From: Tomocerus qinae
Taxonomy: Eukaryota > Arthropoda > Collembola > Entomobryomorpha > Tomoceridae
DNA: 64,000 bases
Direction: 5' to 3'
Assembly: GCA_020055645.1 (NCBI GenBank)
Contig: CM034550.1
Location: 20,926,880 to 20,990,879 of the forward strand
In this document: positions 61,501 to 64,000 of the stretch, in pieces
Position numbering within the stretch: the first letter of the stretch is position 1
Layout of the letters: each line of letters begins with the position of its first letter
Translations under genes and position numbers: made by a program
The notes under the pieces: model-generated
What the model saw: the letters and a program-made list of their open reading frames with translations, nothing else
Database searches by the model: none
What the model was told of the DNA's origin: nothing

Positions 61501-64000
61501 ACTGCACTACACATACTACTATCACATACAAACTTACCACACAACAGTAGCTAGCGCTAAAGTAAGAGTAAAAAGACTACAAAAAGGACACAACGGTCGA
61601 ATTAAAATAATTTATTCAAAATCACCTTGCCCATCTTTAAGTACCTATTTACTTCAGTAAAGCAATTAAAAAGGTAATTGGCTAATCACACATGGAAAAG
61701 TTGATTTTCACTCTGGCGTTCAGAGTTCTGTTTTGAAAATTCTCTTCCGCAATTCCTTCTTGATTTTATTTAGATGGGATTGAAAACGAGGAAATCAACA
61801 CCGTTTCTAAACATGTGATAGATACAAAACTTGGAAATGGATGGGAGTCGAAAAAATTCTAATAATTACTTTCAATTTCGTCTGTATTAATGACAGACAG
61901 CATTTTTCAGAATTTTTTCATAATTATTTATCTCCAGATATATAATAGATATATTTCATTTTTTGTAAGCTAAATACCTAATGCAAAACGACAAAGCTGA
62001 ATGTTAGAGTAGTCTAACAGAAATAACATCTTACCGAATCCACCCCTTTTATGATTTTCGATAACAAGGATGAATCCTTCACAGTCATAAAATATAGATG
62101 AAATCATTGAAAGAAAAGCACAGCTCCGAGTTTAATAGACAGACAGAACTGCAATCATATCATAAAATCATTCCACTCGTATGCACAATATTATTATATC
62201 ATTCTGGAAATAAACATTGAAAAATGTCTAATAGAGTAGAAGAGACATGCCATTTGTATCCATCATTGTTTTCCTTGCCGCTAGTTAATCTTTGACTCGT
62301 TTCGTTTGGTTTGGCTGATTGATCTTATCTGATGTTGTCGATAGATAGTCAACAAAATACTTTCTCTGTTCCCTAATGTACAAGTTTATGTAATTTCTGA
62401 TTTATCTTACGACCTATTACTAACCATAACTTCTTGGTTTTCTTTATATACAGATCCAGCCAGATAGTAAGTGAAGGGAGCTACTTTATAACTTATTGGT
62501 AATAATAAACATACATGGACAATCACTATTCATTTTGAAAAACAACTACTCCCTAAATATAAGTAATACCAGTAGATACGTGAAGACAAACTAATTCATC
62601 AATTTTCTTTCATTGTGTAATATTTACAAACGAAGAGGATAGGACAGCCCATTCATTCAAGCCACACAGACCCTAATAAATACAAGGTACATTAAACAGT
62701 AGCTATAATACGGGTAACCTAATGAAGTCCAGTAGAGTAGTTTTATTTGTTTTACTCGTTTACCTTTAATTTAATCTCATCTGAATTGGTAATCTAATTG
62801 ATGCACACATAGATAGATGTATTTCATTCTTATTATGCTTAGAAAACATTGTAGATGCATAATATACCAGTTTAGAAGTACTACACAGTATTATGAATGT
62901 GTGAAAGCAGAAAATAGATATGAGTTGCCTCCTATTTAGTAGTTAGCATGCAAATGAACGTTAGACTACAATTATGTATGTGTAAGCACTTATATAGGTA
63001 TTTAGAGGAAGGTCTGAGCTATTGACATGATAACAGGTTATTAAATTATATGATGAAAAAGCAATAAAATGAAAATGAAGTTCTTTTCTAGCCAGAAATG
63101 GAAGGAGGTTGTTTATAATATTTATTTATACTTAGTAAGAGTGTTTAGCCATAACCGGATACATTTGGATTGTCTATTGCATTTGGGCTGGGCACTATTC
63201 TTGTCCAATCTAGTCCGAGGAAGAAGTAACACATACTACATCTACTAAAGAACAACTCGAAACAATTATTACCAGACTAGAATAATAACGAAAACGAACC
63301 GACCGGCTGCTCCCATCATTTATTTAGTTAAGTAGCTAGAAAATAAGTCAACTCGTTCTTTTAAAAATTCGAATTGTAAACAGATGATAAGTGGCTTCGT
63401 CTCATCTGTTTTCTTAAAGAGTTCTTCAGAGATTGTTCCTTCCTATTGCTGTTGGTGGTATTCTTATCTAGACAGAGTGTGTCTATGGATGTATGCTTTA
63501 TATCTATGAACAACTAAAAAATGATAGAATGGTTACGTCGTGCCGTCATCCTGTCACTCACAAGCCCAGAACAGAACTGCAGCTTGGCATGCCACCATGT
63601 CATGTCAGTTGCCCCTTAGCCATGTCACTCACTCTTTCAACTCCTGAACTCTCAATTTCATTACGTAGCTCCATTTCAACAACATCTCTCCCTTTTTCAC
63701 TAAATTCAACTCCGCTTCTTATAAAATTGTTTCAAATTGGGGGCCTTCAGATATTTTAATCTATTTTCTTGTGTACAATTGCAATTAATGCTCCGCTGAG
63801 CTGAAAATTATTTTTCTACTCTCCTATTTATACTTACGCAACTTGTTTACATTTATAAAGTTTCACTTTCCGATTACATGATATAAATGTACAGACTTTT
63901 AGAATTGCTTTCCCCAAATCATTTCGAGAACAAACAAAGAAACTACCCGTTGTTTCCATTATTAAACTTTCGACATGACAGTTATTTTAAATGCTCTAGT
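58600..64000. other. Gene-poor right edge
   Basis: No supported coding region; open frames are short and featureless. One perfect 11-base inverted repeat, GGTATTAGTAT ... ATACTAATACC, lies at 58665-58699 with a 13-base loop. No RNA gene or transposon ends were recognised. Confidence 0.4.

Overview
The window looks like nuclear DNA from an AT-rich arthropod. Three things point there: a 'long' Toll receptor of the insect/crustacean Toll-6/7/8/18-wheeler type with an intronless coding region, multi-exon genes with short introns (about 45 to 140 bases) with GT/AG borders, and several DNA transposons. A springtail or a similar small-intron arthropod is my guess, but nothing in the sequence proves the order. 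Gene models were assembled by eye from reading frames and splice signals, so exon borders are predictions.

Layout. 1.4-2.4 kb: a small, acidic, disordered protein gene of unknown function. 4.4-7.2 kb: an 11-exon gene for a five-Ig-domain, single-pass membrane protein whose ectodomain resembles PDGF/VEGF receptors (arthropod Pvr) but which stops 31 residues after the membrane with no kinase. 7.2-26.6 kb: about 19 kb with no gene I can support. 27.1-31.7 kb: a 1556-codon Toll receptor with a 5' UTR intron and a long 3' UTR ending near 33.5 kb. 35.4-35.7 kb: a MITE with TA target duplication. 36.1-44.7 kb: an 8.6-kb near-perfect palindrome made of two head-to-head-facing copies of a 4.27-kb DNA transposon, each bounded by TTAA, separated by 21 bases. 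48.3-48.8 kb: a small hypothetical gene on the minus strand. 54.1-55.9 kb: a minus-strand RING/coiled-coil gene of the RNF212/Zip3/Vilya-Narya-Nenya meiotic family, with a 300-base MITE in one intron. 56.9-58.4 kb: a divergent two-exon gene for an unknown disordered protein. 58.6-64 kb: nothing supported.

The most unusual object is the palindromic transposon pair. Each copy carries a decayed transposase (DGSW motif, C-x2-C, PHKC/CFKNY signature; Kolobok-like by TTAA target and transposase type) and, converging on it from the other end, a spliced gene for a DEDDh 3'-5' exonuclease-like protein (REXO4/ISG20 type) in which the ExoII aspartate is replaced. The two copies appear to differ only by homopolymer lengths. 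That implies either a very recent inverted duplication or a consensus problem in the assembly, and it decides how to read the frameshifts.

No functional pathway links the neighbouring genes. The Toll and the Pvr-like protein would both be surface receptors, and the RNF212-like gene is expected to act in meiotic recombination.
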